Source of the DNA: Streptomyces xylophagus
GTDB taxonomy: Bacteria > Actinomycetota > Actinomycetes > Streptomycetales > Streptomycetaceae
Assembly (NCBI RefSeq): GCF_000716435.1
Contig: NZ_JNWO01000010.1
Coordinates: forward strand, 219,175-283,174
DNA: 64,000 nt
Direction: 5' to 3'
A program made the position numbers and the translations under genes. Shown piece by piece: positions 56,581-64,000 of this stretch. Under the pieces are notes generated by a model, which worked only from the letters and a program-made list of their open reading frames with translations, had not been told where the DNA came from and did no database searches. Positions within the stretch are counted from its first letter, which is position 1; each line of letters starts with the position of its first letter.

Positions 56581-58218
56581 TCAGTGGTGGCCGTGGCCGC
56601 TCGTGATCTCCTTGTACTCCTCGACGGTGGGCTTGGGGATCTGGGAGTCCTCGCCGTAGTACGCCTCGCTCAGCTTGGCGCGCAGCTTCTCGGAACCCTT
56701 CACCTTGCGCTCGACACCGTTCTCGTCGACGGTCGCGCCGATCGCGGCCGGGACGTACTGCTCGTGCGCGGTGAGCGTGTGCAGCGCGTCCTGGCTGAGC
56801 GGCTCGTGGATCTCCACGAACTCACCGTGCGGCAGGCGCTTGATGATGCCCGACTCGCGGCCGTGCAGCACCTTGTCCCGGTCGCGACGCTGGAGGCCGA
56901 GGCAGACCCGCTTGGTCGCGATGAACACCAGCACCGGCACCACGAAGAAGCCGACGCGCACGAACCAGGTGATCGAGTTGATCGACAGGTGGAAGTGCGT
57001 GGCCCAGATGTCGTTGCCGCCACCGACGAGCAGGACGAAGTACCACGAGATCCACGCGGCACCGAAGGCCGTACGGGTCGGGACGTTGCGCGGGCGGTCC
57101 AGGATGTGGTGCTCGCTCTTGTCGCCGGTGACCCAGGACTCGATGAACGGGTAGACCGCGATCGCGACCAGGACCAGCGGGAAGATGATCAGCGGGATGA
57201 ACACACCCAGGACGAGCGTGTGACCCCAGACGTTGATCTCCCAGCCCGGCATGACACGGATCAGGCCCTCGGAGAAGCCCATGTACCAGTCGGGCTGCGC
57301 GCCCGTGGACACCATGTCGGGACGGTAGGGACCCATGGCCCAGATCGGGTTGATCGAGGCGATCGCCGCGACGGCCGCGATGACACCGAAGACCAGGAAG
57401 AAGAAGCCTCCGGCCTTGGCCATGTAGACCGGCAGCAGCGGCATGCCGACGACGTTGTTGTTCGTCTTTCCGGGGCCCGCGAACTGCGTGTGCTTGTGGT
57501 AGAAGACCAGGATCAGGTGGCCGACCACCAGGCCGAGCATGATGCCCGGCAGCAGCAGGATGTGGATCGAGTAGAACCGTGCGACGAAGTCGCCGCCCGG
57601 GAACTCGCCGCCGAAGAGGAAGAACGACAGGTACGTGCCGACGATCGGCACGGACAGGACCGCGCCCTCCATGAAGCGGACACCGGTGCCGGAGAGCAGG
57701 TCGTCCGGGAGCGAGTAACCGGTGAAGCCGGTGAACATGCCCAGGACGAACAGCAGGAAGCCGAACAGCCAGTTGACCTCACGCGGCTTGCGGAACGCAC
57801 CCGTGAAGAACACGCGCATCATGTGCACGAACATGGCGGCGAGGAAGATCAGCGCCGCCCAGTGGTGGATCTGACGGATCAGCAGACCACCGCGCACATC
57901 GAAGGAGATGTGCATCGTCGAGTTGAACGCCTCCGACATCAGCTGCCCCTGGAGCGGGACATAGCTGCCGTGGTACGTCACCTCGTTCATCGACGGGTGG
58001 AAGAACAGCGTCAGATACACACCCGTGAGGATGATGATGATGAAGCTGTAGAGGCAGACCTCGCCCAGCATGAACGACCAGTGGTCGGGGAAGATCTTGC
58101 GCATGTTGGACTTGGCGAGGGAGTAGATCCCGAGCCGTCCGTCCGCCCAGTCGGCGATCTTCTCGCCGGCCGGTGCTTTCTCGCGCGCACGCGAGTCTGT
58201 GTTCGTCGTAGTGCTCAT
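56581..58218 (-). CDS. qcrB: Cytochrome bc1 complex cytochrome b subunit
   Basis: The 545-aa membrane protein carries two haem b groups and the quinol sites of the actinobacterial bc1 complex. His-bearing helices are seen in 'IRQIHHWAALIFLAAMFVHMMRV' and 'FVARFYSIHILLLPGIMLGLVVGHL', with the PEWY-like PDWYMGFSEG quinol-site motif. A long C-terminal extension is typical of actinobacteria. The ATG overlaps the qcrA stop (ATGA). It is the last gene of ctaE-qcrC-qcrA-qcrB. Confidence 0.97.
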   Translation of the reverse strand: MSTTTNTDSRAREKAPAGEKIADWADGRLGIYSLAKSNMRKIFPDHWSFMLGEVCLYSFIIIILTGVYLTLFFHPSMNEVTYHGSYVPLQGQLMSEAFNSTMHISFDVRGGLLIRQIHHWAALIFLAAMFVHMMRVFFTGAFRKPREVNWLFGFLLFVLGMFTGFTGYSLPDDLLSGTGVRFMEGAVLSVPIVGTYLSFFLFGGEFPGGDFVARFYSIHILLLPGIMLGLVVGHLILVFYHKHTQFAGPGKTNNNVVGMPLLPVYMAKAGGFFFLVFGVIAAVAAIASINPIWAMGPYRPDMVSTGAQPDWYMGFSEGLIRVMPGWEINVWGHTLVLGVFIPLIIFPLVLVAIAVYPFIESWVTGDKSEHHILDRPRNVPTRTAFGAAWISWYFVLLVGGGNDIWATHFHLSINSITWFVRVGFFVVPVLVFIATKRVCLGLQRRDRDKVLHGRESGIIKRLPHGEFVEIHEPLSQDALHTLTAHEQYVPAAIGATVDENGVERKVKGSEKLRAKLSEAYYGEDSQIPKPTVEEYKEITSGHGHH

Positions 58219-59270
58219 CCGCGCTCCCAGAATGCAGGACCGACGGGCTCCTCGAAGTCGCCGAGCGCCTGGAGGTAGCCCTCGTCGCTCACGCCGATGC
58301 GCAGCTGCGGCAGGGCGTGACCGGCCGGGCCGAAGATCACTCGGGCACCGTCGGAGAGGTCGAAGGTGGACTGGTGGCACGGGCACAGCACGTGGTGCGT
58401 CTGCTGCTCGTACAGGGAGATCGGGCAGCCCACGTGGGTGCAGATCTTCGAGAAGGCCACGATGCCCTCGTGCGCCCACTCCAGCTCGCGCTTGTCCTTG
58501 ATGTTGTCCGGCTGCAGCCGGACGATCATCAGCGCCGACTTGGCGATCTCGGTCTGGAACTCCTCGTCGGTCTCCTCCAGGCCCTCGGGCTTGGCGAAGG
58601 TGAGCGAGCCGACGGCCACGTCCGAGGGACGCAGCGGCAGGTTCGTGTTCATGTTGACGAGGAGCTTGCCCTTGGACCACAGGGTGTGGCGGAGCTTCGT
58701 CCCCGGCAGCGGGCCCAGGTCGCGCAGCAGCATGACGCCGGAGAGCGGGAACAGGGCCAGCGCGCCGAACATCGTGTTGCGGATCAGCTTGCGACGGCCG
58801 AGCGCCGACTCCTTGGCACCCTGCTTGAAGTCGGCCAGAACCTTGGCCTTGACCTCGGGGGGCGCCTCGATCGCGTGCCGCTCGTCGGCGATCTCCACGT
58901 CGGACATCAGGGTGCGGGCCCAGTGGACCGCGCCCGCGCCGATGGTAAAGAGCGCCACACCGAGGGTCAGACCCAGCGCGAAGTTGAGCGCGTTGATGTG
59001 ACCGATCGGGAAGACGAAGATCGCCTTGTCGTGCGGGATCGCCACGTACGAGGCGATGAAGGCGACGGTGGCCAGCATCGACACGGTGAACAGGAAGGCG
59101 ACGACGCGCTCGGACCGCTTGGCGGCCCGCTCGTCGATGTCCTGGACACGGTGCTCGTGCGGCGGCAGGCCGGGGTCGGCAAACGGGTCGTGCTCGTCCG
59201 CGACCGACACCGCGCCGTGCGCGTCCTGCTCAGCGGGCAGGTTCTCTTCTGGAATGTCTTGGCTACTCAT
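58215..59270 (-). CDS. qcrA: Cytochrome bc1 complex Rieske iron-sulfur subunit
   Basis: The 351-aa protein has about three membrane segments (near 58-80, 93-115, 165-185) and a C-terminal Rieske domain with CTHVGC and CPCHQS, whose two Cys and two His hold the [2Fe-2S] cluster. Three membrane anchors are the actinobacterial form. It moves electrons from quinol to the dihaem QcrC. It overlaps qcrB and qcrC by 4 bp each. Confidence 0.97.
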   Translation of the reverse strand: MSSQDIPEENLPAEQDAHGAVSVADEHDPFADPGLPPHEHRVQDIDERAAKRSERVVAFLFTVSMLATVAFIASYVAIPHDKAIFVFPIGHINALNFALGLTLGVALFTIGAGAVHWARTLMSDVEIADERHAIEAPPEVKAKVLADFKQGAKESALGRRKLIRNTMFGALALFPLSGVMLLRDLGPLPGTKLRHTLWSKGKLLVNMNTNLPLRPSDVAVGSLTFAKPEGLEETDEEFQTEIAKSALMIVRLQPDNIKDKRELEWAHEGIVAFSKICTHVGCPISLYEQQTHHVLCPCHQSTFDLSDGARVIFGPAGHALPQLRIGVSDEGYLQALGDFEEPVGPAFWERG

Positions 59271-60076
59271 GACTTCTTGGCCTTTGCGGTCCGAGCGGCG
59301 ACCCAGACGGCTACCGCGATCAGCGCGCCCAGACCGAAGATCCAGGCGAAGAGACCCTCACTGACCGGACCGAGACCACCCAGCTCAAGACCGCCGGGGC
59401 TCTCGGTGTTGTCGCCGTTGACCGCGTTGAGGTACGCGATGATGTCCTTCTTGTTCTTCGACGACAGCGTGGTGTCGGGGAAGGAAGGCATGTTCTGCGG
59501 GCCGGTCTGCATGGCCTCGTAGATGTGCTTGGGGGCAACACCCTCAAGGCTCGGCGCGAACTTGCCGTGCGTCAGCGCGCCGCCCTTGCCGGTGAAGTTG
59601 TGGCACTGGGCGCAGTTGGTGCGGAACAGCTCGCCACCCTTGGCGATGTCCGATCCCTCCGGCCCGTACTCGTTCTTCGTCGGGATGACCGGACCGGCGC
59701 CCAGCGAGGCGATGTACGCCGCGAGCTGGTCGATCTCGGCCTGCGAGTAGATGACCTTCTTGGCCGGGATCTGAGCGCCCGGCTGCTGGGCCGGCATCCG
59801 GCCGGTGCCGACCTGGAAGTCGACCGCCGCGGACCCGACGCCGACGAGGCTCGGAGCGTCGGAGGAGCCCTGACCGCCGGTGCCGTGGCAGCTGGCGCAG
59901 CCGACGGCGTAGAGCTTCTTGCCCTCGTCGATGGCGAGGGACTGGGCGGACTCGTCGGCCTGCGCCTTGCTCGCGGGCGCGAACGCGGCGTACAGCCCCC
60001 CAGTTGCCGCCAGCGCGAGGAGGAGTACGACGACCGCCGCCAGCGGATGGCGTCGTCGTGTGGAGAGCTTTTTCAC
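59267..60076 (-). CDS. qcrC: Dihaem cytochrome c subunit of bc1 complex
   Basis: The 269-aa protein has an N-terminal membrane anchor (about 11-30), two haem-binding CxxCH motifs (CASCH and CAQCH) and a C-terminal membrane helix. In actinobacteria it replaces soluble cytochrome c and links the bc1 complex directly to the aa3 oxidase. The GTG start is at 60076; the ribosome site is weak (GGGGT). It overlaps qcrA by 4 bp. Confidence 0.97.
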   Translation of the reverse strand: MKKLSTRRRHPLAAVVVLLLALAATGGLYAAFAPASKAQADESAQSLAIDEGKKLYAVGCASCHGTGGQGSSDAPSLVGVGSAAVDFQVGTGRMPAQQPGAQIPAKKVIYSQAEIDQLAAYIASLGAGPVIPTKNEYGPEGSDIAKGGELFRTNCAQCHNFTGKGGALTHGKFAPSLEGVAPKHIYEAMQTGPQNMPSFPDTTLSSKNKKDIIAYLNAVNGDNTESPGGLELGGLGPVSEGLFAWIFGLGALIAVAVWVAARTAKAKKS

Positions 60077-60156
60077 GGATTACCCCGGTGTCAGGATCTT
60101 CTGCGTCGATGCTTCTGGAATGTGCGCTTCTTGGGCGCGCGCGGGATCGGGCCCGA

Positions 60157-60777
60157 CTACTTGATCAAGTAGATCGTGGCGAAGAGGCCGATCCAGACGA
60201 CATCGACGAAGTGCCAGTAGTAGGACACGACGATGGCCGCGGTCGCCTGTTCGTGGGTGAACCTCTTCGCCGCGTAGGTGCGGCCGAGGACGAACAGGAA
60301 GGCGATGAGGCCGCCCGTCACGTGCATGCCGTGGAAGCCGGTGGTCAGGTAGAACACCGAGCCGTACGGGTCGGAGGACAGCGACAGGCCGTCCTTCTTC
60401 ACCAGCTCCGTGTACTCGAAGATCTGACCGCCGATGAAGATCGCACCCATCACGAACGTGATGATGAACCAGCCCCTGAGCTTCTTCACGTCCCCGCGCT
60501 CGGCGGCGAAGACGCCGAGCTGGCAGGTGAGGGAGGAGAGCACCAGGATCGTGGTGTTGGTCGCGGAGAACGGAAGGTTGAGATGGCTCGCCATCTCCTT
60601 CCAGTGATCCGGACCGGTCACCGATCGCAGGGTGAAGTACATCGCGAAGAGGGCCGCGAAGAACATCAGCTCGGAACTCAGCCAGATGATGGTTCCGACG
60701 CTGGTGAGGTTCGGCCGGTTGACCGACGGGTGCGCGTGCCCGGTTTCTACTGTCGTTGCTGTCGCCACGACCGACAT
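60157..60777 (-). CDS. ctaE: Cytochrome c oxidase subunit III
   Basis: The 206-aa protein has five to six membrane segments with the subunit III core '[18 protein letters not shown]' and the C-terminal '[16 protein letters not shown]'. It is part of the aa3-type oxidase. It begins the ctaE-qcrC-qcrA-qcrB operon, 80 bp before qcrC. Its ATG lies inside a 21-bp perfect palindrome (60768-60788), an unusual feature. Confidence 0.95.
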   Translation of the reverse strand: MSVVATATTVETGHAHPSVNRPNLTSVGTIIWLSSELMFFAALFAMYFTLRSVTGPDHWKEMASHLNLPFSATNTTILVLSSLTCQLGVFAAERGDVKKLRGWFIITFVMGAIFIGGQIFEYTELVKKDGLSLSSDPYGSVFYLTTGFHGMHVTGGLIAFLFVLGRTYAAKRFTHEQATAAIVVSYYWHFVDVVWIGLFATIYLIK

Positions 60778-60788
60778 TATGTCGGTCG
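60768..60788. promoter_or_regulatory. 21-bp perfect palindrome over the ctaE start codon
   Basis: CGACCGACAT-T-ATGTCGGTCG is a perfect inverted repeat with 10-bp arms. The ctaE ATG (60775-60777, minus strand) lies within it. It could be an operator or, in RNA, a hairpin that hides the start. It sits at the edge of the divergent ctaE/receiver-like intergenic region. Confidence 0.6.
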
Positions 60789-60946
60789 CTTATCCCGCCC
60801 TCACTCCGGGGGGTGCCGTTCGGAGTGTTCGCAGCGTGTGTACTGCCCGTATGGCCCATCGCAGGGGTGTTCCAACAGGTGTTGACGGGGTGTTCAAGGG
60901 AGTAGCATCCGCGCAACGGACCTTGGAACGGACCTTCGGAGGAAGC

Positions 60947-61348
60947 ATGCAGCCGACCGCCACGGTGCTGGTCTACAGCGATGACTCCAACACCCGCGAG
61001 CAAGTGCGGCTTGCCACGGGGCGCCGGCCGGCTCCGGACGCGCCGTTGGTCGAGTTCCTGGAGTGTGCGACGCAGGCGGCGGTCGTCAAGGAGCTGGACC
61101 GGGGTGGGATCGACGTCTGTGTCTTCGACGGTGAGTCCGTGCCGATGGGTGGCATGGGGTTGTGCCGGCAGGTGAAGGACGAGGTGTTCAACTGCCCGCC
61201 GGTGCTTGTCCTTATTGGGCGGCCTCAGGATGCGTGGCTGGCCACGTGGAGCCGTGCGGATGCTGCTGTGACGTTGCCGGTTGACCCTGTCGAGTTCGCG
61301 GCGTCGCTGGCTGCCCTGTTGCGTCAGAAGCCTGCTTTGAGCGCCTAG
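60947..61348 (+). CDS. Receiver-like (pseudo-response-regulator) protein
   Basis: The 133-aa protein resembles a CheY-like receiver: YSDDSN at the N terminus (acidic pocket) and CVFDGES with the phospho-Asp position. The conserved Lys near the C terminus is missing (LPVDP instead of a KP motif). It has no output domain. It may bind a partner without phosphorylation. It starts at ATG behind GGAGGAA and is divergent from ctaE. Stand-alone receivers next to ctaE are conserved in Streptomyces. Confidence 0.75.
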   Translation: MQPTATVLVYSDDSNTREQVRLATGRRPAPDAPLVEFLECATQAAVVKELDRGGIDVCVFDGESVPMGGMGLCRQVKDEVFNCPPVLVLIGRPQDAWLATWSRADAAVTLPVDPVEFAASLAALLRQKPALSA

Positions 61349-61389
61349 TGGGGTGGGGCGGCCCGTAGCTTTGCGGCTGCGGGCCGGTT

Positions 61390-61429
61390 GTGGTTGCTCG
61401 CGCAGTTCCCCGCGCCCCTTTGGGGCGCG
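61390..61429. repeat. Dispersed intergenic repeat, copy 4
   Basis: GCTCGCGCAGTTCCCCGCGC followed by CCCTTTGGGGCGCGC, the same core as copies 1-3, with a GCGCCCC/GGGGCGC hairpin. A GGCCCG...CGGGCC stem (61360-61385) precedes it. It lies between convergent genes, two bases from the L,D-transpeptidase stop, and may end both. Confidence 0.78.
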
Positions 61430-61431
61430 CT

Positions 61432-62697
61432 TCACACGGACTCTGGCCGCAAGCGTGCCGCGTCTTCAGGCTTGGGACCGTCAGGGGTCCCCCCTACCAG
61501 CGCGCTGCCGCTTCGCCAGTTCTTCCAGCCTAGGTTCCAGTCGCCGAAGCCGTTGCCGAAGGGTTCCATTTCGTCGCCGTTGGAGTTGACGACCTTGACT
61601 ACGTCGCCCTCGTGGATGGTGTCGAAGAACCACTCGGCGTTGCTGGTGCTCATGCCGGTGCAGCCGTGGCTGACGTTCTCGGAGCCCTGGGAGCCGACGG
61701 ACCAGGGGGCGGCGTGGACGTACTCGCCGCTCCAGGTGACGCGGGTCGCGTAGTACACGGGGAGGTCGTACGAGTCCGAGGAGCCCTCGGAGATGCCGAC
61801 GGTGGTACCGCGCATCCGTACGAAGTACTCCTTGCCCAGTACGACCTTGACGCCGTTTCGGGTCTCGAAGCCGGGCTTGCCGGTGGTGACGGGGAGTTCG
61901 TTGATCTCCTCGCCGTTCTTGTAGACCGTCATCGAGTGGGACGAGGCGTCCGTCACGGCGATGATCTTGTCGCCCGTGGTGAGCTTGAGCGGCTTGGACC
62001 TGCCGCCCCACAGGCGGTCGCTGATCTTCACGCCGTCGAGGTCGCTGTGGACCTGGATGGTGGCGTGGGTGGGCCAGTACTCCTTGGGGCGGTAGTGGAG
62101 TGTCTCGTCGTCCACCCAGTGCCAGGCGCCCTCCACGGCGGGCGTGGAGTCCACCCTGAGGGCGCGTTCCACGATGGCCCGCTGTGCCTTGTCCTTGACG
62201 GGCTTGCTGAGTTCGGCGGTGACCGGCTGGCCGACGCCGTACTTGCCCGCGTCCGGACCGAACTTCACCGTCAGGCTCTTCTTCGAGGTCGGCTTGGTGG
62301 TGTCGAAGGTGAGGACCTTGCGGCCGGGGGCGCCGTCCTCGTCCTCCGTGCTCACCCGCACCGTGTAGTGGGCGTTGGCGGCCAGCGGGGAGGTGCTGTG
62401 CCAGCGACTGCCGTCGGCGGCGAGTTCGCCCGTGACGTAGCGTCCCGTGGCGTCCATGGCCGTGACGTCCGTGATGCGCCCGTCGTCACCGGAGGCGGTG
62501 ACCACCAGGGGCTTGTCGGGGTCGGCCTTCTTGCCCTTGCCGGACGGGCCGTTGAAGGAGATCTGCCCCGCCGCGTCGTACGGCTTGGCAGACAGCGGGT
62601 TGCCGCCGTCGGACCCGCAGGCGGTGAAGCCCGCGCCGAGCGAGATCACCAGCAGGGTGCAGCCGACGACGGTGCGGGTGCGCGGAGTGTGGCTCAT
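61432..62697 (-). CDS. L,D-transpeptidase lipoprotein (YkuD type)
   Basis: The 421-aa protein has a lipobox (FTAC, Cys about 27), two Ig-like domains (about 40-250) and a YkuD domain with SHGCTGMS (catalytic Cys, His). It makes 3-3 peptidoglycan cross-links from the outside of the membrane. It starts at ATG and lies between the receiver-like gene and ctaF. The domain order matches the M. tuberculosis LdtMt2 group. Confidence 0.93.
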   Translation of the reverse strand: MSHTPRTRTVVGCTLLVISLGAGFTACGSDGGNPLSAKPYDAAGQISFNGPSGKGKKADPDKPLVVTASGDDGRITDVTAMDATGRYVTGELAADGSRWHSTSPLAANAHYTVRVSTEDEDGAPGRKVLTFDTTKPTSKKSLTVKFGPDAGKYGVGQPVTAELSKPVKDKAQRAIVERALRVDSTPAVEGAWHWVDDETLHYRPKEYWPTHATIQVHSDLDGVKISDRLWGGRSKPLKLTTGDKIIAVTDASSHSMTVYKNGEEINELPVTTGKPGFETRNGVKVVLGKEYFVRMRGTTVGISEGSSDSYDLPVYYATRVTWSGEYVHAAPWSVGSQGSENVSHGCTGMSTSNAEWFFDTIHEGDVVKVVNSNGDEMEPFGNGFGDWNLGWKNWRSGSALVGGTPDGPKPEDAARLRPESV

Positions 62698-62774
62698 GAG
62701 GTGAGGCTATGAAGCTTCGTCAAGCTCGGCGCGGTGGGTAACTCGGACGAGGGACCCACGTTGCGGCAAAAGCA

Positions 62775-62810
62775 CGAGCCCGGACCCTCCTGACGGAGTG
62801 TCCGGGCTCG
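62775..62810. terminator. Stem-loop after ctaF
   Basis: An 11-bp stem (CGAGCCCGGAC / GTCCGGGCTCG) is capped by CTCC-TGAC-GGAG with one mismatch. It lies 18 bp beyond the ctaF stop. It should end the ctaD-ctaF transcript on the minus strand. Confidence 0.82.
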
Positions 62811-62827
62811 CGAGCGCTCAGCACGTG

Positions 62828-63226
62828 CTACTGGGTGCGGTCTTCACCGCGGTAGTACTCGAAGACCCAGCCGTACAGGCCGATCATGATGATCGGGGCG
62901 GAGAAGTACAGCAGCCACCAGCCGATCGCGATCGACAGGAAGGCCAGTGCGCCACCGACACCGAGGGCGAGGGGCTGCCAGCTGTGCGGGCTGAAGAAGC
63001 CCACCTCGCCGGCCTCGTCCGCGACGTCGGCCTCCTTGTTGTCCTGTGCGAGGGTGTCGATCCGCCGGGCCGTGAAGCCCAGGTAGAAGCCGACCATGAT
63101 GCACAGGCCGAAGGCCATGAAGAGGGCCGTGGTACCGGCCGCCTCCTTGGACCAGACGCCGTAGACGATCGCCATGACCAGCACGAAGACGGCCAGCCAC
63201 ATGAACATCCTGCCCTGGACCTTCAC
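62828..63226 (-). CDS. ctaF: Cytochrome c oxidase subunit IV
   Basis: The 132-aa protein has four hydrophobic segments typical of the actinobacterial CtaF subunit, which stabilises the oxidase. The GTG start overlaps the ctaD stop by 4 bp. A terminator lies just downstream. The family is small and variable, so the call rests on context and hydrophobicity. Confidence 0.92.
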   Translation of the reverse strand: MKVQGRMFMWLAVFVLVMAIVYGVWSKEAAGTTALFMAFGLCIMVGFYLGFTARRIDTLAQDNKEADVADEAGEVGFFSPHSWQPLALGVGGALAFLSIAIGWWLLYFSAPIIMIGLYGWVFEYYRGEDRTQ

Positions 63227-64000
63227 TTGCCCGCCTCCTTGCCGCCGGCGAGGGCCTTGTCAGCGTGGTGCGCGTTCTCGAGCTGGTCGAGAGCGGCGAT
63301 CTCCGGGTGGTGCAGGTCGAACGCCGGGGATTCGCTGCGGATGCGGGGCAGCGTGAGGAAGTTGTGCCGCGGGGGCGGGCAGGATGTCGCCCACTCCAGC
63401 GAACGGCCGTAGCCCCACGGGTCGTCGACCTCGACCTTCTTGCCGTACTTGGCCGTCTTCCAGACGTTGTAGAGGAACGGCAGGATCGACAGGCCGAGCA
63501 GGAAGGAGCTGATCGTCGAGATCGTGTTCAGGGCGGTGAAGCCGTCGGCCGCGAGATAGTCCGCGTAACGACGGGGCATGCCCTCGGCACCCAGCCAGTG
63601 CTGGACGAGGAAGGTGCCGTGGAAGCCGATGAACAGCGTCCAGAAGGTGATCTTGCCGAGGCGCTCGTCGAGCATCTTGCCGGTCATCAGGAAGCCGGTG
63701 GCCCAGAGCATCGGGGTCTCGAAACTCAAGGACCCCTTCCACATCGTTCCGATCCAGTTGAAGAACTTCACGCCCGTTGGCACGGCGATGAGGAACGTCA
63801 TGAAGGAGAAGAACGGCAGCAGCACTCCGCCGGTGACGTACATGTGGTGGGCCCACACGGTCACGGAGAGGCCGGCGATGGAGATCGTGGCCGCGACCAG
63901 GCCCATGTAGCCGAACATCGGCTTGCGGGAGAAGACCGGGATGACCTCGGAGATGATGCCGAAGAACGGCAGGGCGATGATGTACACCTCTGGATGGCCG
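63223..64000 (-). CDS. ctaD: Cytochrome c oxidase subunit I, 3' part
   Basis: This is the C-terminal part (about 259 aa here) of the catalytic subunit; the gene runs off the right edge. The segment begins GHPEVYII, which contains the His-Tyr-linked active site region, and has [10 protein letters not shown] with the Cu_B histidines, then several membrane helices. It reduces O2 to water and pumps protons in the aa3 oxidase. It overlaps ctaF by 4 bp. Confidence 0.95.
   Translation of the reverse strand, partial: GHPEVYIIALPFFGIISEVIPVFSRKPMFGYMGLVAATISIAGLSVTVWAHHMYVTGGVLLPFFSFMTFLIAVPTGVKFFNWIGTMWKGSLSFETPMLWATGFLMTGKMLDERLGKITFWTLFIGFHGTFLVQHWLGAEGMPRRYADYLAADGFTALNTISTISSFLLGLSILPFLYNVWKTAKYGKKVEVDDPWGYGRSLEWATSCPPPRHNFLTLPRIRSESPAFDLHHPEIAALDQLENAHHADKALAGGKEAGK

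Overview
The window is a high-GC actinomycete chromosome segment, almost certainly Streptomyces. The evidence is the very high GC content, frequent GTG and TTG starts, 4-bp ATGA/GTGA gene overlaps, Streptomyces-type riboswitches and a gene order I recognise from the conserved core around the thi, trp, glk and qcr loci of S. coelicolor. The order of several genes also parallels the Mycobacterium tuberculosis Rv2172c-Rv2200c region (metF, Rv2175c, PknL-like kinase, aroG, plsC, ArsA-like ATPase, SRPBCC protein, fadD15, pimB', NlpC/P60, trpD, ctaE-qcrCAB, ctaF). No tRNA, rRNA, CRISPR array, transposase or phage gene was found.

Layout. 0-7.8 kb: a HEPN protein, a degenerate ABC ATPase with a YhgE/Pip membrane partner and a TetR regulator, a DUF4126 membrane protein, a CrtI-like oxidoreductase and a Gln/Tyr-rich membrane protein. 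7.9-17.2 kb: metF, thiE, an Rv2175c-type DNA-binding protein, a ferredoxin-reductase-like flavoprotein, the TPP-riboswitch-controlled thiO-thiS-thiG operon, a PASTA Ser/Thr kinase and endonuclease IV. 17.2-22.6 kb: the most unusual part, a minus-strand cassette of a Crp-like regulator, a class III cyclase-like protein, a large P-loop/helical-repeat protein, an SPFH-like protein and a Pycsar-effector-family membrane protein. The last four genes overlap by 4 bp at every junction. 22.8-29 kb: a molybdopterin oxidoreductase, bacterioferritin and its ferredoxin (with an iron box), class II DAHP synthase, a Trp-codon leader with attenuator, a TrpE-TrpG fusion broken by an apparent frameshift, and 6-phosphofructokinase.

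29-47 kb: the MacRS two-component system, plsC, a lipase-like hydrolase, glucokinase, an ArsA-like ATPase, an SRPBCC protein, a phosphoesterase, a FadD ligase, a secreted cholesterol oxidase, PimB-like and GT87 mannosyltransferases, and a MATE exporter divergent from a PadR regulator across a palindromic operator. 47-56.5 kb: a lipoprotein metallopeptidase, two NlpC/P60 cell-wall hydrolases, a NYN-domain protein, a rhomboid protease, a stand-alone Lrp ligand domain, a class V aminotransferase preceded by a SAM-IV riboswitch, and trpD. 56.5-64 kb: the respiratory supercomplex genes ctaE-qcrC-qcrA-qcrB, a pseudo-receiver protein, an L,D-transpeptidase, ctaF and the 3' end of ctaD, which runs off the window.

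Themes. Aromatic amino-acid supply (aroG, trpEG, trpD), thiamine synthesis and the bc1-aa3 respiratory chain are core metabolism. The 17-22.6 kb cassette and the cholesterol oxidase look like accessory insertions in a conserved neighbourhood. The cassette combines a cyclic-nucleotide-synthase fold, a P-loop hub, a membrane-scaffold domain and a Pycsar-type effector, so it is the best candidate for an undescribed signalling or defence system. Functions are inferred from sequence patterns alone; no database search was possible.
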